Program-made: the position numbers and the translations under genes
Part shown: piece by piece, positions 36,790 through 51,362 of the stretch
Layout of the letters: the number at the start of each line of letters is the position of its first letter
Position numbering within the stretch: position 1 is the stretch's first letter
Assembly (NCBI RefSeq): GCF_021347895.1
Contig: NC_067116.1
Location: 40,071,677 to 40,135,676 of the forward strand
DNA length: 64,000 nucleotides
Source of the DNA: Acanthochromis polyacanthus
Taxonomy: Eukaryota; Chordata; Actinopteri; Pomacentridae
Direction: 5' to 3'
The notes under the pieces: model-generated
Seen by the model: only the letters and a program-made list of their open reading frames with translations
The model's database searches: none
Told to the model about the DNA's origin: nothing

Positions 36790-39218
36790 GCAGCCAACAA
36801 GTATATTCCCTTATATCTAGATAACATGATTTAGATGTCTTGGGCATCTCTCTTGCACCACAAAGCTTCATTTATACATATAATTTGGACATATTTTAAC
36901 TGAAAATAATACTTGACTATATCCTAGTTTCACTGTATTTTAATTAATTATTCAGCCGTAGAAAACAGGTTCCCACGATGTAACAGCGAGAACAGATTTA
37001 TGTTCCCACAGCATGAGTAATACAGTGCACTCACATTCACACAAACACAAAACCACACAGTGTGCTGAGGATGTGTTGGCTCAGGACCTACCTTTACTGC
37101 CTATTACAGATAACTGCAAATGTCAGCCTTACAGTTTGTTTGTCATGCAGCCCACCCATCACTGCAACAAATAACTTGTTATAGGCACTACACTCCCACA
37201 TCTTAAAACAAACAACAAAAAAGCTTTATTTGTCTCCTATTACCTCTGCTAGCATCCAGGTATGCATATACTTTGATCTTAATAAAACAGGTTTTCTGTG
37301 AGATATCTACCTACAATTGAAATATAATTTGTGGGAGTTAAAGCATTTAAAGACCAGTGAAAATCTGATTTTTTTTTTAAATTTTACATTAACATGCCCA
37401 CAGTGTTTTTTCAATATGCTAGAAGACATATGAGCAAAACAAGCAGTCAGTGCCATGGCTGAGCTGTTCCACTGTTTACCTAAGAAAGCATAGAAAACAG
37501 AAAATCAGACATCCAGGGTTTCATATGAAGCAAGCCTAAAGAACCAATTCTGTTTCCTTCCAGGTTTAAGCTTTTTGTATAATTATTTGTCTTTATAGTT
37601 GGTTTTCTTGCTTGAACATGTGTGGCTGCCTTACTCCAATATTACAGCTTGTCGTCGTGTATCATAGTTTTACAGTGTTATAAGAAGAACTGAAGGTAAC
37701 CAGTGAGCTTGAGTTCGCATGAGTGAGTAGGTACTTCATAGATCTGCTCATTCTGAATAAAGCAATAATATAGAATTTGATCTAAGAAAGGCAGAAAAGG
37801 GATTTTTTAAAAAAAAAAAAGAAAAATACCTTTTGAATACATTGCTTTGATGTACAGAGACCTGTCTTTTCAAGGTTAAATAAATAACCAGAGAGGGACT
37901 ATGAAAGTAAAACTTAAATCAAATAATCAGCAATTTTCCTTGTCTAAAGCTTTTGATTAACTCTCAGAAAAATCAACAGTTTTCAAAGGACCTGTTTCCT
38001 CAGAATACAACACTTCAAATATAAATTGCATCCAGTGATGAATGGAGAGTTTTCTGAGGTCAGAAAAGTCAAAACATATACTCCAGGAAATTTCAAAGAT
38101 AACAAAAAGTTTGGTCTTTTTCTTCCAAAGACAGTTTCACTGCCAGAACAGAATTGCTCACACTGCTCTTCTGTATAGAAGAACAATTCTACACAGTGTC
38201 TGTCTTTCAGTTGGGTGCCATATCTGTACATATCCACATGTAACTTCCCCATGTCATATCTGTAGAAACCCTTATGTAAATTATTTATAGCTCATCTGTA
38301 CTTGTAAAAGATGTACATTGTCTTTATTGTTAGCCTTATTGTACTTTTGTAATTCTTGTCCGGCTTCTTCCCTGCCTCATCTGCATCTAGCTGCTGTTAC
38401 ACGTAAGTTTCCCCAGTGGGGGAATCAATAAAGTTTATCTGTATCACTGTAGTAACAGCAGTACAACTAAGGTATATTTAATCATATCAGTGATAGCTCT
38501 ATTCCATCTCCTCTCAGGTATTATGCGTACCAGCCCTCTGAAATCACTGATTGGGAAACTCAGCTGAACCACTGGCAATGTTATTCCTTTCACCTGTGCT
38601 TCTGCCGCTGTAAAGTCTAAAATGTAAAAAGGTCTATTAGGCACCATCTATGCAGGCCCACGGGATCCTGAGAGGTCTAATCAGGCCAGTTAAGTGAAAA
38701 AGTGCGTGGGTAGACTTGAGATGTCTAGGGACTAATTATTGTACCTTGTGTAAAGAAATTAATCACAGTTACAGCTGATGCTAGTGGAATGAGGGTTTTT
38801 AAAGATCATTAATGGACGCAGATTTTTATTTTTTGTTCAAGATCCCTACTTCAATTAAATACCACTTTAAATATGTTTTATAGTCTCTCAATTAAATGAC
38901 ACAAAGAAAGCTGCTATATTTTGGGATGAGACATGTAATTGGGAAGATTTAATTCTGATGCATGGATAATAAAGAATAGCTGTACGGGGTGCAGTGCAGT
39001 TAAGTGGTCCTCATGGCAGCCACTCTTACAGCACACACTGAAGCACTGTATGTGCTATTGTCTAGCACCAATTGTGCCAACAGTGTTTTGCTGAGTCTGA
39101 CAAAAATATACAAATACAAAAGAGTGGGGCCACAAAACACATGTGCTGGTCGAGAGCAGCAAAGAAGCCATCAGTGTATGAAATTACACGTATGACTTCA
39201 GGATATGCACCACAAAAC
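36790..39218. other. Intergenic, mostly unrecognised
   Basis: AT-rich spacer between the satellite array and the Tc1 element. The only recognisable piece is a retroposon 3' end at about 38300-38445, listed separately. No gene was seen. Confidence 0.45.
38300..38445 (+). mobile_element. Non-LTR retrotransposon 3' end (relic)
   Basis: TTGTAATTCTTGTCCGGCTT...TGCTGTTACACGTAAG, TTTCCCCAGTGGGGGAATCA and ATAAAGTTTATCTGTATC match the usual 3' terminus of fish Rex/RTE-like LINEs. The coding part is absent, consistent with 5' truncation. The family assignment is from memory of the tail only. Confidence 0.55.
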
Positions 39219-40856
<1,638 letters not shown>

Positions 40857-43800
40857 TGTATTAAAACAAATAAATACAAAAGACAAATGTAATTTAAAAT
40901 AAACTTTGTGATTTTATTGTTTTATACTTACTCTTACACATCATACAATCCTAACTCTTTAAAGAAAAAAAAAACAAAAAACAAAATAAAAAGATATCTG
41001 GTGGTGTTTCTGGGGGACTGGAGTGCCAAGGGACAAGAACTACATCTCTGTGAACATTGTAGATTTCATCTGATGTCCCTAAAGCTCATCTTGAAAGACA
41101 GAAGAAAGTCGTGCCTTCGTTCGTCTTTACTTCTGCAGTAACAAGATTTTTAACAAGATTCGTTGTAACTTGCAGGTTTATCATTATCGTCAATCAAAAC
41201 CTTTGCACGATGAAGAGGCTGATTATGAAAGGCTGTGCTAGAGACAAGATTGAAGACATCAAAACATTATCAATGCCACAGAAGTCAGAAAAATGCGTAT
41301 GTACTGATAATATCTAAATCATTTAGGTACGGTAGCCCTAACTGCTGGTGGCAAGTCTCAAACAGTCAAAACTATTTTAATGATCCAACTGTTCCGAATC
41401 GCATGTAAGACAACTGGTCTTCCATTTTCTGCTCAGAGACGGTCTGTATCAGGGCCAGTAGTTTGATTAATGACATTACAACTTATTGTGTGAATTATGG
41501 TGGTTTACATTCAAACTGCTCATGGTTATTAAGAAAAAACAAGGTTGAAAGGGTTGGAACACTGATATGAGCAGTCAATAGAAAACAAGTAGAAACCATG
41601 AAATCCCCATGATTTACACAGTCGAACAATCATCCTACGTAAAAGATTTCTATGAAAGGATCTGTAAAGGACAGCTGTTTTGTATGCAATATTTTGTAAT
41701 GGTCATCAAGCCAGCAAGTCTGACAATTCTGTGTGTTTATGACGTACACCAAACTGCAGAGCAGCACCGACCGCAAGCCCCCCAAATATAACAAATACAC
41801 TTCTTGTCACCACTAAAGACAAACTCCTTCTGAAATTCAATTTTCCACTAGAGGTGAGGTGGAGGAAGAAATTACATCACAGTCACTATAGATGACCAAC
41901 TTATCCCAGTTTAATAGTCTTAACGTTGGCATGCCAGCCATCACCAACACAAAGACTTAAATGGGAATTCTGATGAAAGCCAATTTTCCAAATCAAAGGA
42001 GCCAGAACTAGAGTCACTCAGGTCCAACGTGATATTCTGTGTATACAAGGAAAGAGGTTCATTCACATCCAACACATTCTGCATTGGTCTTATTTTGAAA
42101 ATGCTTACCACGCGAATTCCTTGCAACTTTTCCACAGCTCTTTCATAAATATTTAACGATCAGGATCAAGCAACATTTGCAGGGAAATCTTTTAATAATG
42201 AAAAGATGAAACCTCAATTGCCCCTCTATATCTCACAAGGGGCCATTTTAACTCTCAGTAATATCGCAATGCTATGAGAAGACTTCAGTAACAGGATAAA
42301 AGCATGAAGTGGGATACTGTGTGATTCAGCAACATTAATAAAGCTTAAAGGGCCTTGTTAACAATCCGACTACTATTGTAAAATAGAAGCCACATGGCCT
42401 GTGGGAGATACTCGTGGTAGAGCCAGTTATTGAAAATACTTTATATGTAATAACTTGTAAATAAAGGGGGGAAACAAGATGGGGAAGATATCAGTGCCAG
42501 TTGTGGCACACTTTTTTTTTTTGATAATTATGAAAAGCACTTTAATACACATAGTACTATTCTTCACCTTAATCCCCTGCCTGTATTACCTGGCAAAAAT
42601 CTACATTAAGATTATACTATATGAATAGGAGCCATATGGTATTTACATTTGGAAAAAAATCTGTAGAGTCCTGTTAACTTGAACCTTAAGGTTCCAGCCA
42701 TGCATTGTGCTACTGCTGTGTGGCTTTTAAACATTCCAGCTTCATTTCAAACTGTGCAGTCACTTACAAAACAGTAACTCATATGCTCGACTGCACACAT
42801 GCATGTAAGTTTGATCTTCCTAGAAGAAGCTAGCTAGAAGCGGTCTTCGCATTATGGACTCGCCTGAATCTGAGCACATTGCAAAAGCACAGCACGCAAC
42901 TCCGCAGCATCGCGACAATCCTACTTTAGCTGAGCAGAACGTGTGCCGTCTTATGTAGAGTAACTGCGACCCAGGTCAGTTTTCATTCAGCATGTGTCAG
43001 TGGTCTGCTGGTGGTTAGAGAAACATGGAGCTCCACTCTGACTCCAAAGAACATAAAAGGGCATTCAAGAAGAGCACATCGCCTCACTAAAACATCATCG
43101 ATCACCTCATCAATCAAACAAGGCAATTTCCTCAGTGAGCCTGCAACACAGCTCAAATATAAACTGCAAATGACCCGGATGCTGAACAAAACTGAGCAGG
43201 TGTGGCACGTTAGTTTGTGCTCTGCAGTTGACACACCATTTTGTGCTTCGTTTCCAAATCCAAAAGTAATGAACATCTTACTGCACAATCTTATTTGTAA
43301 CGGTTTAACTGGACTCTACTCCACCATGTCAGAGCTTGTGTATTTTTTCTTCAATGGTTATATAATCAAGATGGAATTACTTAAATATAATTGAAAAGGT
43401 TAAGTGCAAATCTTAATGATTTGCTGACACATGCTGCCAATCCTCCAGCACAGACCAACCAAACGATAAAAAATAAATAGAATGCAATCACACAATTCAA
43501 GCTAACTACAATATATTAATATAGATCTTCTGATGTCATACGCTCATTAAAACAGAAAGGAAAAAAAAAACACAGAATTCAATCACTCAGTTAAGTCAAG
43601 GTTCTCGGTTTCCCCTTCCCCTGTCCCTCCCCTGCCTTCCCCTTCCAATAACTGTTCATGCACCCACTATCCGTATAAGTCAATATATCAAAGAGAGACA
43701 TATCTGGAAAATGCAGAGACTTTGGACTTCAACGTGAGGTGACCCATAGAGCAAGGGAGTTGGGAAGAAAATAAAATGCCAATTTGACAAGAAGTTGACA

Positions 43801-44389
43801 TCATTTTTCAGCCTGGGAGAGAATTTTATATTCCAAAGCCCTTAATAAGGTCTTGCTGATACATGAAATCACCCGGTTAGATTTTTTTAAACTCACTAGA
43901 CCCTCTAAATATTCCTCTGTGTCATTATGCAGGCTGTGACACATTCCTTAACAGCTTATCCCTGTTTTAATTTCAACAACCTACAGGGACTGTATAAAAA
44001 TAAACTCACACGATCCCCTCAAGTTGAGAAACAAAAAGGGGTACAAAAAAAAAAAATCAAATGCCTTCCCTCCCCACGGCAACACAAATGTCCGCCAAGC
44101 CCCTACGGCTCTCTCCCCGACTCTCAAGCAAATGCGCGCACACACACACTTTCATACAAACACACACTCACATACACAAACACTCAGGTTCGGCTGCAGT
44201 CACTAGCGGAGAGAGAGGGAGATGCTAGTAAGGGAAGTGTCTGGACTGTGGCTGCGACCAAACCACCCCACCCCACCCGCCTTAGTCTACCATGAACAAA
44301 TGAAGCCATGATATCAGGTGTTTTCATCCAAGTCGCCATTGTTCAAATTCACAAAGTCAGAGAGACTTTTTCTGTTTTGCACTCAGTCC
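40857..44389 (-). other. zfand5: zfand5 3' flank, probable long 3' untranslated region
   Basis: It follows the zfand5 stop codon on the minus strand. No conserved frame was seen on either strand. It contains an (AC)n stretch at about 44138-44175 and a C-rich run at about 43610-43645. The only AATAAA I found on the minus strand is at 40914-40919, next to the Tc1 element, so the true 3' end is uncertain; ATTAAA variants occur earlier. Confidence 0.35.
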
Positions 44390-47300
44390 TCATAACTTCT
44401 GAATTTTCTCCGCCACCACGATGGGGTTCTCCTTGCGTATGCGGGCAGCAGCTGCACTCCGGTAATCGTAGGGGCAGTCGTGTTTGTCAGAGTAACGGTG
44501 AATGGCACAGAACAGGTTGCCGCAGCGACAGTCAAAACCTTTGGTGGAGAGAAGCAAACAGGTCAGTCGGGCACGGAAGCATTAGTACAGCCACCATTTA
44601 GCAATTGCACACTAATTATTGTAGAGCTGTACTGTTGCACTGACCTCTACGGGATGAAAGATTCCCGTTTGTGACACGTCTGAGAACGTCCAGGATCGTA
44701 GTCTGGCTGTATGTTTTATATTATTAACTACTTTCAAATTGTTACTCTTAATTACTGTTGGAACACAATCCAACAAAATGCCTTTTAAATGTTAACAAGG
44801 ACATGGATAAAAATCTGCAACTCTGGACCCAATTCAAGTAGTACACTCAGAATTTGATCAAGATTAGGCTATAATTATTGCTTTAACTACCAAAAAAACG
44901 CTTTCCTGGCTTCATTTTTCTGTTCTGTTTGGCCAAAAAGTGGAAGCCAAGCAGTACACTGTGAAATGCACCACTAGCCTGCAGTATGTTGCTCTCTGTG
45001 CAAAGTATTTGGTTGTGAAAAGAAGACATCACACAAACCATGAGATGGTACTGATACTTTGGATATGTAGATGGCAGGCATTTGATCTCGTTAAGCCATT
45101 GAAAATAGCAATTATCACTGATTTCTAATATAGGCAATAAATCAGAAAGCTTGAATTTAGGTTGTCGATGTTTTGGTAAAATTGTGACCACAAGGGATTG
45201 TAAGAAATACATGTGTAATGAAATAAATGTATTAGTTATGTCTTTTAACCCTTAAAAAGCCGGGACCGGGTATACTCGTTCCCGCTTACTCGTACACACA
45301 GCCGAAACCAAATATTCTCGGCTCAACACGTGTGACTTGTTTATGATTGCTAATTAATATAAAATATGCACACACCCGTATGTTTAAGTCCACCAATGGT
45401 AAGATATAAACATTGGCCCCAAAAGCCATATAAGCCGTTATAACGAAGCCGCAATTACGACGCTCTTTTCAGGGCTGCGTACCGGCCAAAATTCAATATA
45501 GCGAACGTCTACGACAATGCGCCCTCGCAAGACTTGATCGATATTTTTATGGATTAGGTGGTTTTAGTATATGTACTTTTCCAGAAACATGGCCTTGTAA
45601 GGGTTAAAATAGCAAACATTTGGCAAGAACACATTTTTTATATAGATTTTTAGGTAGAGAAAACATTACTGATCATGTCTACATGGGAGCTAAGTGTGCA
45701 TCAAGTGTACAACTGTCATTTAGTGTTTTCGCAAATTTCACTTTTGGAAGAAATCTAGATGGAAAATGAAGACAATTTTGAGCTTGTACCATCGAATAAA
45801 CACTTGGCTTCCTCACAAGATAAGAGATCTTTAAAAACCACATTCTTTGTGCGTTACACAAATTTCAAACTCTGTTATAAGTGTCAAGTGAGGTGTGGAG
45901 AATCCCAACAAACCAGATTCATGACTCATGAGCTCTCCGTCAGCAGCTAAGAAGAGCTCACTGTTCAGCGTGTATGTGTGCGGAATTCTCTGCTCGCTCA
46001 CCAGTAAGGCCCACTTTCTTCCGGCAAGAAAAGCAGCGGTTCTTTTTCTTGTTTTTATCAGGAGTTTGGTCGCCATCAGATGAAGCCTGTGCTGCTTCCC
46101 CCACTGGCTCTGGTTAGGGGAAAAAAGCACCAAAAACCACTCATTATGTTCGTTTACATATGAGAACACTGTAGACACCAGCAGGTCAAATACTAAAGCT
46201 AATCATAAGACAAACAGTCCAGTGATGTAAAATACAAAGTCTTCTGATCATTTATTTAGTCATGTGATAACATATTATTACTATAGGTCAGTCTAAAGAC
46301 AAATTTCATGAATCACACACGACAAAAAGGCAACAAAATAGTGGAGCTGCTGTGTTTTTGCACTTAGTTTTTTTTTTTTTTTAAATCTCTTTTTCAGAGC
46401 CCATTCCAGTCACCCTTTTCATTTATATATGGAATGTAAAAGTGGAATATATAAGTGAATATAATATTAAGACGCATTTGAAACCAGTGTGATGTGGAAG
46501 CAGACAAAAATTAAACCCCTCATGCTAGAGGGTGGAGAAAGATGTCATGAATTGAAGTTTTATCATTAAATATTTTAATCATGTACAATTCCTCAGGCTG
46601 TTATTGCACAAAATGGTAAGACAGATTACAAAACAGGGAGGTTTCATAATGTAAAAAGGGGGAAAAGACAAAACAGGAAAACATCACCACTGAGAACATT
46701 TTTATTGTTTTAAGACTCACACTCGGGACCTCATTAAATTGCGCCCTCCACACCTCTGAATATGACTCACTAAATGTGAATAGTGGGAAGGGATACATTT
46801 GGAGAAAGCTGTGCTCTATATTGTTTACCTGAGCTGCTGGAAGTGCCCTCCTCTTCTACCTCCTCGGCCTCCGCTCGATCAGAGTCTACAGCTCCTGAAT
46901 CCTGGGAGATGCTCATAGCTGTCATCTGTTGAGTTACTGGGCTGGGAGAGCTGGGACTAACAAGATAGCAAGAGCGAATGAATACATTTTTAGCTCATAC
47001 AGGATTCATTGTACATTCTACATAAAAAATCATTAATTTGTTAATAAATCTATGGAAAAAAGATTTTTGCACATTTTGTTGAATTGCAAATGAATGGTAG
47101 TCCTGGCATCTAAATGACAATCTAGATGCTCTTGCTGCAATTCAGAATGATCTACTGAGTATCTTTGTGATGAAATCCATTAAAAAAAGCACAAATAGCA
47201 CAAGACATTTTGTCATTTGGATGTTTTCCTTTATTGTATTTTGCTGCATACAATGTAAAATCTTTTTTGTTGGGTGCCTAGCTACTAATTCTTTGCAACC

Positions 47301-49147
47301 TCTTTCAGCATGCTCTTTACTCAGTGCTACTTTGACAAATGTCCTTGATGAGACAGAAATAACTGCATGCAAACAGGGAATACAAAAACAGGAAAAAAAA
47401 GAATATGAAAACATGCAGAGCACAACTGTATTTCTTCATTATGCACAGATAACCCAGAAATAGTGACTACAAAATGTCACAATAATGTGAACAAATGACT
47501 GCTTAGACATTTGGGGAGAAATAAAGCCATTCCTGGAAGTACTTTTTTGACAATGGTTGCATTATAATGCGAGTACTGTAATTTGCATTTTCCAGGAAAC
47601 TCAAGATATACAGGTAAAGGTCATATATTTTACTACAGCACAGTTACTGCTTAAATTTTAAATGCTCTAGACTTGAATTAAATTTTTAAAAATTTCCTAG
47701 TTAATAGTACTCATTTGTGTGGTTTCTTTCCAGAAACTGACAGTCAGATTAACGACAAAATCCAGTATAAACTGCACACATTGTAATACAAAAATTATTT
47801 TGAACAATTTAACAGCCCCATGGGACTCATGGGCTGTCGCCATCTTCGAATGCTTTCCTTGCCCATCACACTGGAACATTTATTCAACACTGTACTACAG
47901 TTTTTAAAAGCAGGCCCTCAGGCAAATTTTTAAACTACAGTACTCTTCCGCTCATTCCCTCAGTGTCAAATACAACAGAGTTAAATAATAGTATGACCTA
48001 ATTTTATTTTGATTAACAAATAGGCACTTGTACATCACTGCCCTGTACATAAACTAGCCTGTAAATGTAAAGTTGCAGCAAAATGTATGAATATCTCATA
48101 ATTTAAGTACACAGTTCTTAACATTGGTTGATAATGCGTAGCAGGTGGCAGGATCTTCTCACCACAGAGCTCAGATGTATCAGGTGAAGCTAAAAACGTT
48201 TCAGTTGTGAAACATTAGTACAATAATCCCAGATGGTTGTGTTTCAAAAAAAGAAAAATTTTGTAAACTAAGTGGATTACATTCTCTGACCTCTGGAGAC
48301 AAACTAGTGTACTAGTCTGAATTGATGGGACTGTTAAAGAGGCCCAGATTACTCTGACCTGCTTCTTAAAAACATTCCACACTAAACAGAATGTTTTTGA
48401 AATTTTTACTGGATGACTAACATCAAAATTAACAATTCACCTTAATTTAGTGTTTTTATTTACTTTGGAACAACATGTGGCTGAGAAAATTCCCAAGCTG
48501 TCAGTCAACATACCTAGGTGTTTGTTCCTCAGGTGGGGTTCCTGCCACTTCTGTACTGGGCTCTGAGGTTGTGCTCTCCACAGTCACACCAGCTGACCCT
48601 GGTGATCCTGCTGGTGACGTAGCAGCTGTGTGGGGACAAGACAGTCTGATACCACAAACCACACACAGAACCTGTTGTTCTATGACTTTCCACTCCTTTC
48701 CAAGTAACTTATCACTAGATTTGTTTGTCTACCTTGATCAAATGTAGTCTGAATTCACATGAAACAACAGAAGGTGATGTCACTCTCTTGCTTTCTGATG
48801 CCACAGTGTAGGCAGCTACTGCTACCTCTGTTGTCCAACCCCTTTGAGCAAATTCAAGTGCCCCCTATACCTGTACAGTTTTTGAGTGACCCCCCCCCAA
48901 TCCCAAGTTCCTGTCGTTTTCACCTAACAGACCCACAGCCAGCACACCCCTGCTTTTTTGTAGGCCACGTCTTTCCCATCTTCCTACCTTTCTCTCCCGG
49001 GGGGCTGGAGCGCCCCCCTCCCTGTTGTCTCTGCAGGTGTTCCTTGTAGCAGACCGAGCACATGCCGTTGGTGCGGGGGTTACCATAGAAACCGCATCCC
49101 ATAGTGCAAAGCATTGGCACCTGCGTCTGATTGGTCTCCTGAGCCAT
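44390..49147 (-). CDS. zfand5: AN1-type zinc finger protein 5
   Basis: A20/AN1 protein. Mammalian ZFAND5 binds ubiquitin and the 26S proteasome, stimulates protein breakdown and restrains NF-kB signalling. Coding exons in transcript order: 49147-48988, 48625-48514, 46956-46829, 46109-46002, 44538-44390. All phases join and give 218 residues plus TGA (human 213). The A20 finger has Cys14, Cys18, Cys30 and Cys33 ([21 protein letters not shown]). The middle is Ser/Thr/Pro/Glu-rich with [11 protein letters not shown], which is typical of ZFAND5 and absent from ZFAND6. The AN1 finger has Cys159, Cys162, Cys173, Cys175, Cys180, His183, His189 and Cys191, complete for two zincs. The end is [13 protein letters not shown]. 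Teleosts have a and b copies; I cannot say which this is. An acceptor before 49187 shows an upstream non-coding exon. Confidence 0.94.
45245..45607. mobile_element. piggyBac-type MITE in the last zfand5 intron
   Basis: The element spans 45249-45603 (355 bp), bounded by TTAA at 45245-45248 and 45604-45607. The ends are inverted: CCCTTAAAAAGCC on the left and, reversed, CCCTTACAAGGCC on the right, matching at 11 of 13 positions. TTAA target duplication plus CCCTT ends is the piggyBac superfamily pattern. The inside has no coding frame and is unusually rich in CpG for this spacer. Confidence 0.75.
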
Positions 49148-50329
49148 GCTCTGACAGAGGGGGTAAGGGGGATGGGAGAGGATATTCCTGAAAATGGGGT
49201 TGCAGAAGTTAGTCAAAAATGATTAGCAGACCCTACTTGGTTACAAAATTCTCAATTTCTTAGCTAAAAGAGTTTGGAGACTGACATTGTAGCATGAGAG
49301 TAGAGGTGGAGCAAAAATGTGAGTTTCTTTGTGAGCTAAGAGGTATGAGCTCATTATTTTGTAGCAGGAATTCATCAACTCAAATTAAATCCAATTCCAA
49401 CAATCAAGTGACAAAGTCCAGTCCTGCACTAAAAGCAGGAGTGGACTTTGACACACTAGACTGAAAACACACTAAATTCTACTTTCAAAAAATGAAAAGA
49501 CGAAAAAACAACGTCTGACATTAATGGAAAAATAGAGAAGCGAATGAACATCAAATAAAACTATTTAGTTAATAATAAACCGCACTTCCTGTAACGTTGG
49601 GCCACGCGCCAGGAGTTTTGGAAGTAGTAAGCCGTGTTTGTCACAAAAACGAGGCGGAGAGCTGTGCACGGCAACGAAAACAAAAGACACAAAGAGTCGT
49701 ACACAATTGTACCGTAAAAGGCAAGTTACGGTCTGCGAAAACACAAGCTAGCCCAGCTGGGTTGTGCTTTCTTCCGCCGCACAACGAGATGTTTTGGTCA
49801 GGACAAAGTTAACAAAAAAGGAACAAAAGCTTAAGACGTGTCTGTACAAAACCAGCTCGAAAACGTTACCGAAAACCTCACATTAACCGATGGCTTGGCA
49901 AACGTTAACGCTACGTTGCTTACAATCAGCCTGAACAACTTCCAGCTGACTGTCCCTCAATCTGAGTTTGTCCGCAGAAGAAAACAATTGGCGTCCTATG
50001 CTTGTATAGCTCAAGGCAAACACTGTAACATTAGCAAACAGCCTCGCTGGACGTTTTGTCTGTCTGACACCGCATACCAATGCAAAAACAACGACAAAAC
50101 TCGCCCGACTGCGTTCCATCGTGACAAAATCGAGAAAATTTTAAAAATCATAGCCTCCTTGGCGACAAACTACAAACAAATCTTTGGTTTTCAATCGAAC
50201 AAACGCTAGCGTTAGCAGGCTATCGTTAGCTGACTTGCTAGCATAATCAGCCAACCCAAACCAGAGCGCTTCCCGACAGCGTCCTGGCAACTTTTAAAAT
50301 CGGTAACACGCAGCGAGAGTCGCCGGTGT

Positions 50330-50580
50330 CAGTGTACGGTAAAGAAAATACCTGGAATTCACGGTACCGGGGGCTGTCGACGGCCTCGGGCTTCAGATTT
50401 GTACAAGTTGTGTCCCCAGCAGAGCGCGCGGCCTCCTACCCAGTGCGAGCTCCCGACATTCGAAACAACGACCATGACGTCACCATCACCATCGATTCAG
50501 CCTTCAGCGAGACGAGGCAACACAGCAAAGTCCAGCAGCAGCCAGGAGCGTTCCCGCGACGTTTACTATTGGTTCTGTAA
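50330..50580 (-). promoter_or_regulatory. zfand5: zfand5 promoter and first non-coding exon (inferred)
   Basis: CpG-rich block upstream of zfand5. Towards the gene it has a CCAAT box (minus strand, 50572-50568) and a perfect palindromic CRE, TGACGTCA, at 50475-50482. A donor TTCCAG|GTATTT at 50352/50351 would end the non-coding first exon and splice to the acceptor before 49187. The transcription start probably lies between the CRE and about 50400. Confidence 0.6.
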
Positions 50581-50639
50581 AGATTTTCATAGAAACATTC
50601 TAATCTAATGCTTAAAGAACGTTTCAGGAATATATAGTG

Positions 50640-51060
50640 TTTCACATAATTAAAATTAGGTTAAAATTGAACTGAGATGTAACATTCAGAGGATGTTTTG
50701 AGATTATGATACGTGATAAATGAAGGACACTGTCAAGTTTTCAGATTTTTTTTTAAAGAATACGTAAGGGATGTTTAGCATTGTAAATAATAATTTCGCG
50801 ATGTTAAAAGTGAACTAAGCTTTAACATTCAGATCATCAGTTTAGCATTCAGTTTACTGGATGATGTTATATGATGACATATATTATATGATGCCAATAT
50901 ATATGCAGTGCTATGAGGATGTTTTAGGGATGTTGTTGAGGTAACAATGTATAAAACATCCCCACAATGTTGCATGATAACAAAAGCAGCATAAACTCCA
51001 TGCAGCATTAGGCAAATGTTTTCAGAACATTTTTGAAATGTTGTTAGAGCCTGCCTTTAA
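50640..51060. other. Intergenic, short GGATGTTTT-type repeats
   Basis: AT-rich spacer between the zfand5 promoter and the perilipin 3' flank. It has scattered GGATGTTTT, GGGATGTTGTTGAGGTAAC and ATATGATG motifs that look like a decayed minisatellite. No gene was seen. Confidence 0.4.
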
Positions 51061-51362
51061 GAGGAACATTCTAGAAACTAAAAGAAAAAATATTACTAAA
51101 ACTGAACTGTCAGATCTGTCTCAGCACATTTTTAGAACAAATAAATTCCTTCTGTACACCTTCCACTCTGTGCTCTGCTGGAAATTTATTCAGCTCTTTG
51201 ACAGTTCTTCAGTTATTTCCATAAACATCTAAGTCCAAACACAAAACACTAAAACTACCATCTCAAAACAAATGAAATGCTTTATGAACGCTCTACAGCT
51301 AATTTAATCTACTCTGTTTTCATTCAGCTTTTCACATTAAAAGCATCATGAACACATGAATG

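Noticed and set aside
43927..44295. 122-codon plus-strand frame near the zfand5 stop
   Set aside because: It lies opposite the zfand5 3' untranslated region and spans an (AC)n microsatellite; no domain was recognised.
49838..50209. 123-codon open frame on the plus strand upstream of zfand5
   Set aside because: It overlaps the zfand5 first intron and promoter side on the opposite strand; composition and lack of any recognised motif suggest chance.
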